A stretch of 12,063 nt of DNA, taken from assembly GCA_013298245.1 (NCBI GenBank), contig JAAFHD010000069.1:1-12063 (forward strand), given 5' to 3'. Source of the stretch: Alphaproteobacteria bacterium (lineage in GTDB: Bacteria > Pseudomonadota > Alphaproteobacteria > Acetobacterales > Acetobacteraceae). Positions 1-7,515 of this stretch are shown here, piece after piece. A program made the position numbers and the translations under genes. Every line of letters starts with the position of its first letter. Position 1 is the first letter of the stretch. A model generated the notes under the pieces. The model saw only the letters and a list, made by a program, of their open reading frames with translations. It made no database searches and was not told where the DNA came from.

Positions 1-770
1 GTGCCGGTGGGCGCGAAGAGGCCGAGCCATTCGTTCATCGAGAAGCCGTCATAGCCAAGCTCCAGCATGGTCGGTGTATCGGGCAGTGCGGGGATGCGGC
101 GCGGGGTTGCGACGGCCAATGCGCGCAGGCGTCCGTCGCGGATCAGCGGCATCACCAGGGGCGTCGTGTTGAAGGTAAAAAACGTCTCGCCCGCGAGCAG
201 CGCCGGGATGGACTGCGCCGAGGCGCGATAGGGCACGTGCGTGACATTCAGCCGCTCGCGCCCGGTGAACATGATGGCGGCCAGATGCGACATCAGCCCG
301 ATGCCGGTGCTTGCATAGGGCGTGCCGGGGTTCGCGCGCAGATGCGCGATGAGGCCCGCGACATCGCGCACCGGCGCATCGGCGCGCACCGTCAGCACAT
401 TGGGCAGAAGTGCCACCAGCAAGGTCGGCGTGAAGGCGCGCGCATAGTCGAAGGCGAGGCCACGCATCAGCAGCGGATTACTAACCTGGCCGGCGGCATC
501 GAACAGGAAGGTGTAGCCATCAGGTGCTGCTTGCGCCGCGACGCCGGCACCGATGGAACCCGATGCGCCACCGCGGTTTTCGATCACCACCGGCTGGCCC
601 AGGACGTTCTGCATGTGTGGCGCGACCAGGCGGATGGAGGCATCCGCTGACCCACCGGCCGGCCAGGCGACCACGATGCGCACAGGGCGCGCAGGCGCCC
701 ATTGCGCGGCGGCGGGTGCCGCGATGATAGCTGGCAGCGCGAGGGCGGCGCGGCGGGGCAAGATGGGCAT
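1..770 (-). CDS. Bug/TctC-family tripartite tricarboxylate transporter substrate-binding protein, 3' end cut by window (Bug-E)
   Basis: This is a periplasmic solute receptor of the Bug (TctC) family, which binds small carboxylates or related ligands for TTT-type transport. About 256 residues are visible; the family norm is 310-330, so roughly 60 C-terminal residues lie outside the window. The N-terminus has a short signal peptide with a PRR doublet (residues 5-7), a hydrophobic stretch and an AAA|Q cleavage site near residue 22. Family hallmarks follow: RPVRIVVAWPAGG (28-40), GQPVVIENRGGASG (58-71), AAPDGYTFLF (81-90), THVPYR, and GRLRALAV. The ATG at 770 is chosen because GGAG sits 7 nt upstream and the signal peptide starts there. 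It is last in the minus-strand series, 62 nt after the previous Bug gene, which it resembles closely (shared LMRGLAFDY and GFSM blocks). The ligand cannot be read from the sequence. Confidence 0.94.
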   Translation of the reverse strand, partial: MPILPRRAALALPAIIAAPAAAQWAPARPVRIVVAWPAGGSADASIRLVAPHMQNVLGQPVVIENRGGASGSIGAGVAAQAAPDGYTFLFDAAGQVSNPLLMRGLAFDYARAFTPTLLVALLPNVLTVRADAPVRDVAGLIAHLRANPGTPYASTGIGLMSHLAAIMFTGRERLNVTHVPYRASAQSIPALLAGETFFTFNTTPLVMPLIRDGRLRALAVATPRRIPALPDTPTMLELGYDGFSMNEWLGLFAPTG

Positions 771-796
771 GGTGAGGCTCCGGTAGAGGCGCCCAC

Positions 797-823
797 ATTA
801 TCCGCTGGCAGCACCGCTGCGAA
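797..823 (-). promoter_or_regulatory. Weak promoter-like element upstream of the last Bug gene
   Basis: In the 62-nt gap before Bug-E, the minus strand carries GATAAT (797-802), five of six bases of the -10 consensus and unusual in such GC-rich DNA. A TTCGCA hexamer lies 15 nt upstream (818-823), four of six bases of the -35 consensus. The spacing is short and the -35 is poor, so this is only a candidate for an internal promoter. A chance match is quite possible. Confidence 0.2.
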
Positions 824-832
824 GCGCCGGCT

Positions 833-1780
833 TCAATCCAGGCGGATGTTTTCGGCCGCGATCAGGTCACGCATCACAGCACGTTCCTCGGCCAGGAATT
901 GCGCGAAGGCGACCGGGCCATGCGCCGCGGGCAGCAGGCCAAGTTCAGCCAGGCGCGGCTGGATGGACGCATCCGCCATGGCTGCGCGCGCGGCATCGGA
1001 AAGCGCGGCGATGGTGGGTGCGGGGGTCGCGGCGGGCACGTGCAGCGCGAGCCAGTCCATCATCGAGAAACCAGCGAAGCCCTGGGCCGCGACCGGTGCG
1101 GCGCCCGGCAATTGCGCGACCGGGTTGGGCGCGCTGACGGCGAGCGCGCGCAGGCGGCCTTCGCGGATCAGTGCCGATGTCAGCGCGACAGACGAAAAAC
1201 CGAACAGCGTTTCGCCACGCAGTTGCGCGGTGATCTGGTCCGCACCACCACGATAGGGAACATGCGTGCCGGCGATGCCAGCGCGGCGCAGCAGCAGCGC
1301 GCCCGCCAGATGCGTGCGCGAGGCCACACCCACACTGCCATAGGTGGCAGGTTCGCGGCGTGCGCGGTCGAGCAGTTCGGGCAGCGTGGTGATGCCTGAT
1401 TCGGCACGCACGACCAGCACCAAGGGCAGTGTCGCGAGCAGTGTCACGGGCGCGAAGCTGGTCAGGTAGTCGAAGGCAAGGCCGCGCATCAGAAAGGGGT
1501 TGGTGGCGTGGCCGCCGGAATCGAGCAGCAGCGTGTGGCCATCAGGCGCCGATTGCGCGACGAAGGCGGAGGCGACGGCACCCGCAGCACCGGTGCGGTT
1601 TTCCGGCACCACCTGCTGGCCCAGTTCCGCTGTCATCAGCGGTGAGACAAGGCGGCCGAGCACATCGGTGGAACCGCCTGGCGGGAAGGCGATGATGAGG
1701 CGCACAGGCCGGTCCGGGCGCCACTGCGCGCGGGCGGCGAAGGGCAAGGCAGCGGCTGCAAAGACTGTGCGGCGGAACAT
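833..1780 (-). CDS. Bug/TctC-family tripartite tricarboxylate transporter substrate-binding protein (Bug-D)
   Basis: This 315-residue periplasmic receptor has the usual Bug length. Residues 1-18 form a signal peptide with FRRT at the front and ARA|Q at the cleavage site. Family blocks are RPVRLIIAFPPGG (24-36), GQQVVPENRTGAAG (54-67), SAPDGHTLLL (77-86), THVPYRGG (172-179) and GRLRALAV (208-215). The frame stays open upstream to an ATG at 1876, but that would add 32 residues lying inside hyuB. The start at 1780 is preferred because it begins the signal peptide and has AGGGG 8 nt upstream. The gene starts 4 nt after the hyuB stop, so its ribosome-binding site lies over the last hyuB codons and the two are probably translated together. 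It looks like a tandem paralogue of the next gene (1-770). The ligand is unknown. Confidence 0.95.
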   Translation of the reverse strand: MFRRTVFAAAALPFAARAQWRPDRPVRLIIAFPPGGSTDVLGRLVSPLMTAELGQQVVPENRTGAAGAVASAFVAQSAPDGHTLLLDSGGHATNPFLMRGLAFDYLTSFAPVTLLATLPLVLVVRAESGITTLPELLDRARREPATYGSVGVASRTHLAGALLLRRAGIAGTHVPYRGGADQITAQLRGETLFGFSSVALTSALIREGRLRALAVSAPNPVAQLPGAAPVAAQGFAGFSMMDWLALHVPAATPAPTIAALSDAARAAMADASIQPRLAELGLLPAAHGPVAFAQFLAEERAVMRDLIAAENIRLD

Positions 1781-1784
1781 GGCG

Positions 1785-3482
1785 TCAACCCCTGCGGCTG
1801 GCCGTGGCGGCAAGGTCTGGCGAGCCATCGGCGTGGAGGATGACGCCGTATTCGGCCTCGGCCGCGGCATGGTCAATCAGGCCGAAAAGAACATCGCGTG
1901 ACACGAGCGCCGGGTCGCGCGCGAAGGCCGCGCCGCGACCGCCGCCGCCGGGCATTTCCACCACCAGGCGATCGCCGGCGGGGATCCGTTGCAGGCCCTT
2001 GGTGCGCAGCGCCGCACCCGTGCCGAGCGAGAGTTTTCCGAGCGCGCCAGGGCCGCCACCGGCGCGGCCGCGCGCCGGGTAATCGGCACGTTCGAAGCGC
2101 GCCTGGATGCCGAAGGCGCCGTCGCGGCTGGCGATTTCCATGTGCTGGCCAAGGCCGCCACGGGTGCGGCCCGCACCGCCGGAATTGGCGCGTAGTTCCT
2201 TGCGCCAGACCACCAGTGGCGTGATGGCCTCGGTGATTTCCACGGGCACGTTGCGCACGCCGGATGGGAAGGGTGTCGCGGACAGACCATCCTGCGTGGG
2301 GCGCGCGCCGGCGCCGCCGGAATGGAAGGTGGTGACGGTGTAGGCGCGGGTGGCGGAACCGCCGGTGTCGGTCAGGCCATGGCCGGCGACGAGGGTGAGA
2401 TTCCACAGGGACGACGTGCCTTCCGCCGGCACAGTTTCCGGCATGGCCTGGTCGAGGCAGCCATAGACCACGTCAGGCAGCATGTGGCCGATGACGCTGC
2501 GCGCATAGACAGCCGCGGGGTGCGGCGCGTTGACGATGGTGTTTTCCGGCGCGGTGACGATCACCGCGTCGAGCGTGCCGGTGTTGTTCGGAATCCACGG
2601 CGCGAGCGCGGCCTTCACGCCGAACGCCGTGTAGGCGTCGGTGTAGCAGAGCGGGCAGTTGATGGCGTAGCCCGACAGCCCGGATGTGCCGGTGTAGTCC
2701 ACCAGCACGCGATCACCCGCGATGGTCAGTGTTGCGGCCAAGGTGATGGGCGCTTCGAAGCCGTCGATGGTCATGGCGGTGGACCAACTGCCTTGCGGCA
2801 GCTTGGCGATGACATCGGCCATGGCGCGGCGGGAGCGGGTGATGATCTGTTCGCCCAATTCGTGCAGGTCGGGCAGCGCGAATTCGCGCATCATCGCGGT
2901 GAGGCGTTTGCCGCCCATCTCGTTGCAGGCGATCAGCGCGTAGATGTCGCCCACCACCTGCACCGGCTCGCGCACATTGGCGCGGACGATGTTGAGCAGG
3001 TCCTCGTTGATGACGCCTTGGCGTGCGAGGTGCATCAGCGGGATGTAGAGGCCTTCGTGGTAGATTTGCCGCCCTTCCGCCGAGACGCCGAGGCCGCCGA
3101 TATCGACCACATGCGTGGTGCTGGCGAAGAGGGCGACGGCGCGGCCATCCAGAAAAATCGGCGTGACGACGGTGAGGTCGAAAAGGTGGCCGGTGCCTTT
3201 CCACGGATCGTTGGTGATGAGGATGTCGCCATCGCGCAGTGTCTCCGCGGGGAAGGCTTCGAGGAAATGCACCACGCTGCGGGCCATGGAATTGATGTGG
3301 CCGGGCGTGCCGGTCACGGCTTGGGCCAGCATGCGGCCGGCGATGTCGAAGACGCCGGCGGAGATGTCACCGGCTTCGCGCGCGGCGGTGGAGAAGGCGG
3401 TGCGCACCAGGGTCTGCGCCTGTTCTTCCACCACTGAAAGCAGGCGGTTCCATAGCACCTGGATGGTGATTTCCGGGATCAT
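1785..3482 (-). CDS. hyuB: Hydantoinase B / oxoprolinase family protein (HyuB)
   Basis: This is the B subunit of an ATP-dependent hydantoinase/5-oxoprolinase-type enzyme. With HyuA it hydrolyses cyclic amides such as N-methylhydantoin or 5-oxoproline, a cytoplasmic reaction in characterised relatives. Its 565 residues fit the family. Visible blocks are TGTPGHINSM (57-66), GDILITNDPWKGTGHLFDL (85-103), THVVDIGG (123-130), NCPLCYT (275-281), GGAGARPTQDG (389-399), the PVEITE region (413-418), ELRANSGGAGRTRGG (429-443) and the glycine-rich PGGGGRG (511-517). The conserved D92, H99, D102, H124 and D127 look like the metal-binding and catalytic set, which is inferred. The ATG at 3482 overlaps the hyuA stop as ATGA, and AAGGG lies about 9 nt upstream, so translation is coupled. 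The exact substrate is open. Acetone and acetophenone carboxylase subunits are distant relatives, but none of their extra small subunits is present here. Confidence 0.95.
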   Translation of the reverse strand: MIPEITIQVLWNRLLSVVEEQAQTLVRTAFSTAAREAGDISAGVFDIAGRMLAQAVTGTPGHINSMARSVVHFLEAFPAETLRDGDILITNDPWKGTGHLFDLTVVTPIFLDGRAVALFASTTHVVDIGGLGVSAEGRQIYHEGLYIPLMHLARQGVINEDLLNIVRANVREPVQVVGDIYALIACNEMGGKRLTAMMREFALPDLHELGEQIITRSRRAMADVIAKLPQGSWSTAMTIDGFEAPITLAATLTIAGDRVLVDYTGTSGLSGYAINCPLCYTDAYTAFGVKAALAPWIPNNTGTLDAVIVTAPENTIVNAPHPAAVYARSVIGHMLPDVVYGCLDQAMPETVPAEGTSSLWNLTLVAGHGLTDTGGSATRAYTVTTFHSGGAGARPTQDGLSATPFPSGVRNVPVEITEAITPLVVWRKELRANSGGAGRTRGGLGQHMEIASRDGAFGIQARFERADYPARGRAGGGPGALGKLSLGTGAALRTKGLQRIPAGDRLVVEMPGGGGRGAAFARDPALVSRDVLFGLIDHAAAEAEYGVILHADGSPDLAATASRRG

Positions 3483-5554
3483 GGCGCGGCCCTTTCGATG
3501 ATGATGTGGCCCGACGCGTCAGGGCCGGCGTGCCAGCCGGAGGGGATGAGGGTGGAGGTTTCCGCTTCGACGATGATGGCCGGGCCGGCAATGCGTGAAC
3601 CAGGTGGCAGTGCCGTGCGATCGTGGATGGCGGCATCGACGCGCGCGCCGCTGCCTGGGTCGGTGATGCTGCGCGTGCCGGTGGGTCGGGGCGCGGCGGC
3701 GGGCGGTGCGGCGGCCACGCGCGCGGGCAGCGCATGCGCTTCGGAGAGTGCGAGCGTCCAGGTCAGCACCTCGATCTCCAGCTTCGGGATGATGCGGCCG
3801 TAGAGCGCGTGGTAGGCGGCTTCGAAGGCGGCGCGCAGTTGGGCTGCACCTTCGGCGCCATAGGGGCCTGCCGGTAGCGTGACGGGCACCTCATGCCCCT
3901 GGCCGCGATAGCGCATGAAGCCGGTGCGCATGTCGGTCAGCGCGGTGCTGGGCGCGCCGAGGCGGACCACGGCTTCGGCCTCCGCGCGCATCGCGGTGAA
4001 GATGGTGTTCACGGCCGGCGCGTCGAAGGCGGAGAGCGGCATCAGGCGCGTGCGCACCACTTCGTAGGCGATGGGTGCGCCGAGGAAACCATGCGCGGAA
4101 CCCACACCCGCGCCGACCGGAATCAGCACGCGGTGGATGCCCAGTTTCTGCGCCATGCGGGCTGCGTGCAAAGGCGCTGCGCCACCAAAGGCGATCATCG
4201 TGCGGCCGGCGGTTTCCTTGCCGTTTTCGACCGCGTGCACGCGCGCCGCACTGGCCATGGTCTCGGTCACGATCTCGGTGATGCCGTGTGCTGCGGCGCG
4301 CGCATCCATGGCCAGCGGTGTGGCGACGGTGGCGTTCACCGCGCGCGTGGCGGCCTGCGCATCCAGCGCGATCTGCCCGCCGGCGAAGCGCGCCGGGTCG
4401 ATCCAATCCAGCACCACATCGGCATCGGTCACCGTGGGCATGGTGCCGCCGCGCGCGTAGCAGGCGGGGCCAGGCGCGCTGCCCGCGCTGTCAGGCCCGA
4501 CAGTGATGCGAGAGAGGCCATCGACGCGCGCAATCGAACCACCGCCGGCGCCGATTTCCACCATATCGATCACGGGTATGCGTACGGGAATGCCGCTGCC
4601 CTTCACGAAGCGCGCGGCGCGCGCGATTTCGAAGTGGCGCGCCTGCTGCGGCTGCATATCGTCGATCAGCGTGATCTTGGCCGTTGTGCCGCCCATGTCG
4701 AAGGCGAGCGCGCGGTCGATGCCAGACGCCGCCGCGATCAGCTTGGCCAGAATGGCGCCGCCCGCGGGGCCGCTTTCCACCAGGCGGATGGGGAAGCGGC
4801 GCGCGGTCTCCACGGTGCAGATGCCGCCCGAGGACATCATCAGCAGCAAGGGCGCCGTGCTGCCCAGCGCGCGCAGGCCCGCTTCCAGGCGGCCCAGATA
4901 GCGCTCCATCAAGGGCAGCACATAGGCGTTGGCGACGGTGGTCGAAGCGCGGTCGTATTCGCGGATTTCGGGGCAGACTTCGGAGGAAATCGCGATCAGT
5001 TCCGGTGCGACGAAACGCGCCAGGATGTCGCGCGCGCGGCGTTCATGCGCGTCGTTCTGGTAGGCGTGCAGGAAGCACAGCGCGACGGCCTCCGCGCCGC
5101 GCGCGGCCAGTTCGGCGCCGATGCGCGCAACCGCGTCGTCATCCATCGCCAGCAGCACATCACCATCGGCGGCGATGCGCTCCGGCACCTCGTAACGCCA
5201 GGGCCGTTCGACCAATGGCGGCGGGCGCTCCATGTACAGGTCGTATTGCTCAAAGCGGTGTTCGTAGGCGATTTCCAGGCTGTCGCGGAAACCCTGCGTG
5301 GTCACCAGCGCGGTGCGCGCGCCCTTGCGTTCGATCAGCGCGTTGGTGGCGAGCGTGGTGCCGTGGATCACCAGCGCAAGGTCGCCGGCGCCGATGCCCG
5401 CCTGCGCCAGGATTGTGCGCGCGCCTTCCAGCACGGCGCGTTCCGGCGCGTCGGGCGTGGTCAGCAGTTTGGTCGAGAGAAAACGCCCGCCCACCTCCAG
5501 CACCAGATCGGTGAAGGTGCCGCCGATATCGACGGCCAGTCTTGCCTTGGTCAT
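3479..5554 (-). CDS. hyuA: Hydantoinase A / oxoprolinase family protein (HyuA)
   Basis: This is the A subunit partner of HyuB, an ASKHA-fold ATPase thought to activate the amide carbonyl by phosphorylation before ring opening. The 691 residues match the usual family length. Motifs in order: DIGGTFTD (9-16), HGTTLATNALIERKG (64-78), SSGG (241-244), ESGPAGG (260-266), FDMGGTTAK (285-293), GAGGGSIA (335-342), PGPACYARGG (361-370), FGGAAPLHA (456-464), QGHEVPV (552-558) and AGPAIIVE (656-663). The N-terminal, central and C-terminal domains are therefore all present, with no sign of damage. The frame is open to an ATG at 5941, but that part lies inside the upstream Bug gene and reads as low-complexity Arg/Pro/Ser sequence. 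The ATG at 5554, just before the DIGGTFTD block and 13 nt after the Bug-C stop, is chosen. A GTG two codons upstream is the only near alternative. Confidence 0.96.
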   Translation of the reverse strand: MTKARLAVDIGGTFTDLVLEVGGRFLSTKLLTTPDAPERAVLEGARTILAQAGIGAGDLALVIHGTTLATNALIERKGARTALVTTQGFRDSLEIAYEHRFEQYDLYMERPPPLVERPWRYEVPERIAADGDVLLAMDDDAVARIGAELAARGAEAVALCFLHAYQNDAHERRARDILARFVAPELIAISSEVCPEIREYDRASTTVANAYVLPLMERYLGRLEAGLRALGSTAPLLLMMSSGGICTVETARRFPIRLVESGPAGGAILAKLIAAASGIDRALAFDMGGTTAKITLIDDMQPQQARHFEIARAARFVKGSGIPVRIPVIDMVEIGAGGGSIARVDGLSRITVGPDSAGSAPGPACYARGGTMPTVTDADVVLDWIDPARFAGGQIALDAQAATRAVNATVATPLAMDARAAAHGITEIVTETMASAARVHAVENGKETAGRTMIAFGGAAPLHAARMAQKLGIHRVLIPVGAGVGSAHGFLGAPIAYEVVRTRLMPLSAFDAPAVNTIFTAMRAEAEAVVRLGAPSTALTDMRTGFMRYRGQGHEVPVTLPAGPYGAEGAAQLRAAFEAAYHALYGRIIPKLEIEVLTWTLALSEAHALPARVAAAPPAAAPRPTGTRSITDPGSGARVDAAIHDRTALPPGSRIAGPAIIVEAETSTLIPSGWHAGPDASGHIIIERAAP

Positions 5555-5567
5555 GCCCACTCGCGCG

Positions 5568-6500
5568 CTATTCAGCGCGGATGTTGGCCGCCTGCACGAC
5601 GCCGCGCCAGACCCCGGTCTCCGCGCGGATGAATTCGGCGAAGGGGGCGGGCGGCAGGTGTGCCGCTTCAAAGCCCAGACGCAGCAGCGCGGCCTGCATA
5701 TCCGGCCGCGCCAGCACCTGCGCGAGCGCTTCGGATTGGCGCATGCGAACGGCCTCGGGCGTGGCGGGCGGCGCCACCACGCCATACCAGTTCGCGATGT
5801 CGAAACCCGGCACCGCATCGGCCATGGATGGTGTGGCGGGCGAAACCGCCCAGCGCGTCGCGGTGGAAACCGCCAGCAACCTGACCGCCCCCTGCTGCGC
5901 CATGGGCCACACCGATGTGTCCGAGAAGAACACATCCACATTGCCCGCGATCATGTCGGTGATCGCCGGCGCCGTGCCGCGATAGGGCACATGCACCATG
6001 CGCGCGCCCACCCGCAGGTTCAGCAATTCGCCGGCCATATGCGTGCCCGTGGCGACCCCGCCGGAAGCGAAGCGCACAGCATCCGGCTCGCGCCGCAGCA
6101 GCGCGATGAAGGCGGCGAGATCCGCGGCGGGCAGACTGTTGCGCGCCACCAGCAGCAGCGGTGACAGGCACAGCCGCGCGACCATGCCCAAGCCCAGCGG
6201 GTCATAGGGCAGCGGGCGCAGCACGGCGGCCACCGTCATGTTGCCGGGGCTGACCATGACCAGCGATGTGCCATCGGGCGCCGCCTGCGCCACTGCTTCC
6301 ACGCCGATCGCGCCGCCCGCGCCGGCGCGGTTTTCCACCACCACCGTCTGGCCCAAAGCGGCGCCGAAAGGTTCGGCCAGCAGGCGCGCCACGGCATCCA
6401 CGCCGCCGCCTGGTGGGAAGGGCGCGATCAGCCGAATGGCGCGCGATTGCGCCAGCGCCGGTGTTGCCAACAGCGCCGGCAAGGCGCGCCGCGCGATCAT
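5568..6500 (-). CDS. Bug/TctC-family tripartite tricarboxylate transporter substrate-binding protein (Bug-C)
   Basis: This 310-residue receptor sits directly upstream of hyuA and is the best positional candidate for delivering the HyuAB substrate (inference). The signal peptide is very short: IARRALPALLATPALA ends at residue 17, with ALA|Q as the likely cleavage site. Family blocks are AIRLIAPFPPGGGVD (21-35), GQTVVVENRAGAGG (50-63), AAPDGTSLVM (73-82), VHVPYRGTAP (169-178) and the C-terminal FAEFIRAETGVW (287-298). The ATG at 6500 overlaps the stop of the upstream Bug gene as ATGA. No strong ribosome-binding site precedes it, which suggests reinitiation after the upstream gene. The sequence ends NIRAE, typical of the family. 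Confidence 0.95.
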   Translation of the reverse strand: MIARRALPALLATPALAQSRAIRLIAPFPPGGGVDAVARLLAEPFGAALGQTVVVENRAGAGGAIGVEAVAQAAPDGTSLVMVSPGNMTVAAVLRPLPYDPLGLGMVARLCLSPLLLVARNSLPAADLAAFIALLRREPDAVRFASGGVATGTHMAGELLNLRVGARMVHVPYRGTAPAITDMIAGNVDVFFSDTSVWPMAQQGAVRLLAVSTATRWAVSPATPSMADAVPGFDIANWYGVVAPPATPEAVRMRQSEALAQVLARPDMQAALLRLGFEAAHLPPAPFAEFIRAETGVWRGVVQAANIRAE

Positions 6501-7456
6501 GGTGCGAAACGCCCAATGCGGATGGCGCGCGCGATCTGTTCGCTCTCCGCCAGGGTGTCCGCCATCAATTGGCGCATCTCGCCGCGCGTGACGCGCAGCG
6601 GGTTGATGGCGAGGCTGCGCATGGTGGTGAGGAACGCTGCGTCATGCGTCGCCGCCAGCAGCGCTTCCGTCCATCGCGCGGCGATGGGTTCGGGCAATCC
6701 CGCCGGCCCGCCCATGCCCAGCCAAGGCCGCGCGGCCCAGCGGTAGCCCAGTTCCGGCATATGCGGAACGTCAGGGAATTCCTCGCTTTTCTGGTCGTTC
6801 ATGATGCCGAGCAGGCGCAGGCTGCCGTCGCGCACGGCGGGTAGCACCTCGCCCGCCACCACCGCGCATTGGATGTGCCCGCCAAGCAGCGAAGTGGCCG
6901 CGGGCGCGCCGCCGGTGAAGGGCACGAAGGTGACGTCGATGCGCTCCTCCGCGGCCAGGCGCGCGAAGGAGAGATGGCTGCTGGCGCCGATCGCGGCGAC
7001 GCCCACCGACAGGCGCCCGGGCTCGCGCCGCGCGAAGGCGATCATGTCGCGCAGCGAAGTGTATGGCGCGCCGCGCGCCACCGCGATGAAGGTGAGATTG
7101 GTGCCGTAGACCAGCAGCGGCGTGAAATCATCCAGCGGGTTGAAGGGCAGCGCCATCATCTGCGGCGCGACGGCGTTGGTGTTGGTCGAGAGCAGACCCA
7201 GCACATGCCCATCCGCCCGCGCGCGCGCGAGTTCGCCCAACATGATGGTGCCGGCCGCACCCGTGCGGTTTATCACGGCGATTGGTTGGCCGATGGCGGG
7301 TTCGGTCGCGCGGGCCAGTGCCCGTTGCGTCACATCGAAGGACCCACCCGCGGCGAAGGGGGCCAGGAATGTCACCGCGCGTTCCGGCGCCCAGCGCGTT
7401 TGCGCCAAGGCCGGTGCCGCCAGCGCCATCGCCAGCATGGTCCGACGTGTCGGCAT
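6497..7456 (-). CDS. Divergent Bug/TctC-family substrate-binding protein (Bug-B)
   Basis: This 319-residue periplasmic receptor keeps the Bug architecture with several family signatures altered. The signal peptide has PTRRTML at the front and ALA|Q near residue 18. Recognisable blocks are ERAVTFLAPFAAGGSFD (25-41), GQPIAVINRTGAAG (56-69) and FPDVPHMPELGY (227-238). The usual PDGYTLL is ADGHVLGLL (81-89), and the usual HVPYRG is FVPFTGG (177-183). Both segments lie near the ligand cleft in solved family members, so this paralogue may bind something different (inference). The frame is open to 7519, but the start at 7456 is fixed by a perfect AGGAGG 7 nt upstream. The stop overlaps the start of Bug-C as ATGA. 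Confidence 0.93.
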   Translation of the reverse strand: MPTRRTMLAMALAAPALAQTRWAPERAVTFLAPFAAGGSFDVTQRALARATEPAIGQPIAVINRTGAAGTIMLGELARARADGHVLGLLSTNTNAVAPQMMALPFNPLDDFTPLLVYGTNLTFIAVARGAPYTSLRDMIAFARREPGRLSVGVAAIGASSHLSFARLAAEERIDVTFVPFTGGAPAATSLLGGHIQCAVVAGEVLPAVRDGSLRLLGIMNDQKSEEFPDVPHMPELGYRWAARPWLGMGGPAGLPEPIAARWTEALLAATHDAAFLTTMRSLAINPLRVTRGEMRQLMADTLAESEQIARAIRIGRFAP

Positions 7457-7463
7457 GCCCTGC

Positions 7464-7469
7464 CCTCCT
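7464..7469 (-). promoter_or_regulatory. Consensus ribosome-binding site of Bug-B
   Basis: The minus strand reads AGGAGG here, 7 nt before the ATG at 7456. It is the strongest Shine-Dalgarno sequence noticed in the window and rules out the longer start at 7519. It lies 3 nt downstream of the inverted repeat at 7473-7498. Confidence 0.75.
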
Positions 7470-7472
7470 GTT

Positions 7473-7498
7473 GCCGCGCGCAGTGCAGCACGCGCGGC
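7473..7498 (-). repeat. Perfect inverted repeat (8-bp arms, 10-nt loop) between two Bug genes
   Basis: GCCGCGCG (7473-7480) and CGCGCGGC (7491-7498) are exact reverse complements around a 10-nt loop. The repeat sits in the 59-nt gap between Bug-A and Bug-B. Transcribed in the operon direction it would form an all-GC hairpin just upstream of the AGGAGG site. No run of T follows, so it is not a classic intrinsic terminator. A role in mRNA processing, stability or attenuation is an inference. Confidence 0.55.
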
Positions 7499-7515
7499 AC
7501 GGCGCGGGCAACGCA

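Noticed and set aside
1781..1876. N-terminal extension of Bug-D by 32 codons.
   Set aside because: It would place non-signal sequence ahead of a complete signal peptide and overlap hyuB; a ribosome-binding site supports the start at 1780.
3893..5632. Long open frame on the plus strand (about 579 codons) opposite hyuA, and similar ones such as 2322-3437 opposite hyuB.
   Set aside because: The translations are rich in Arg, His, Gly and Ala with no domain signature, and lie wholly antisense to well-supported genes. GC-rich third positions keep such mirror frames open.
5555..5941. N-terminal extension of hyuA by 129 codons to an upstream ATG.
   Set aside because: The extension lies inside the Bug-C gene, reads as Arg/Pro/Ser-rich sequence, and HyuA homologues begin just before DIGGTFTD.
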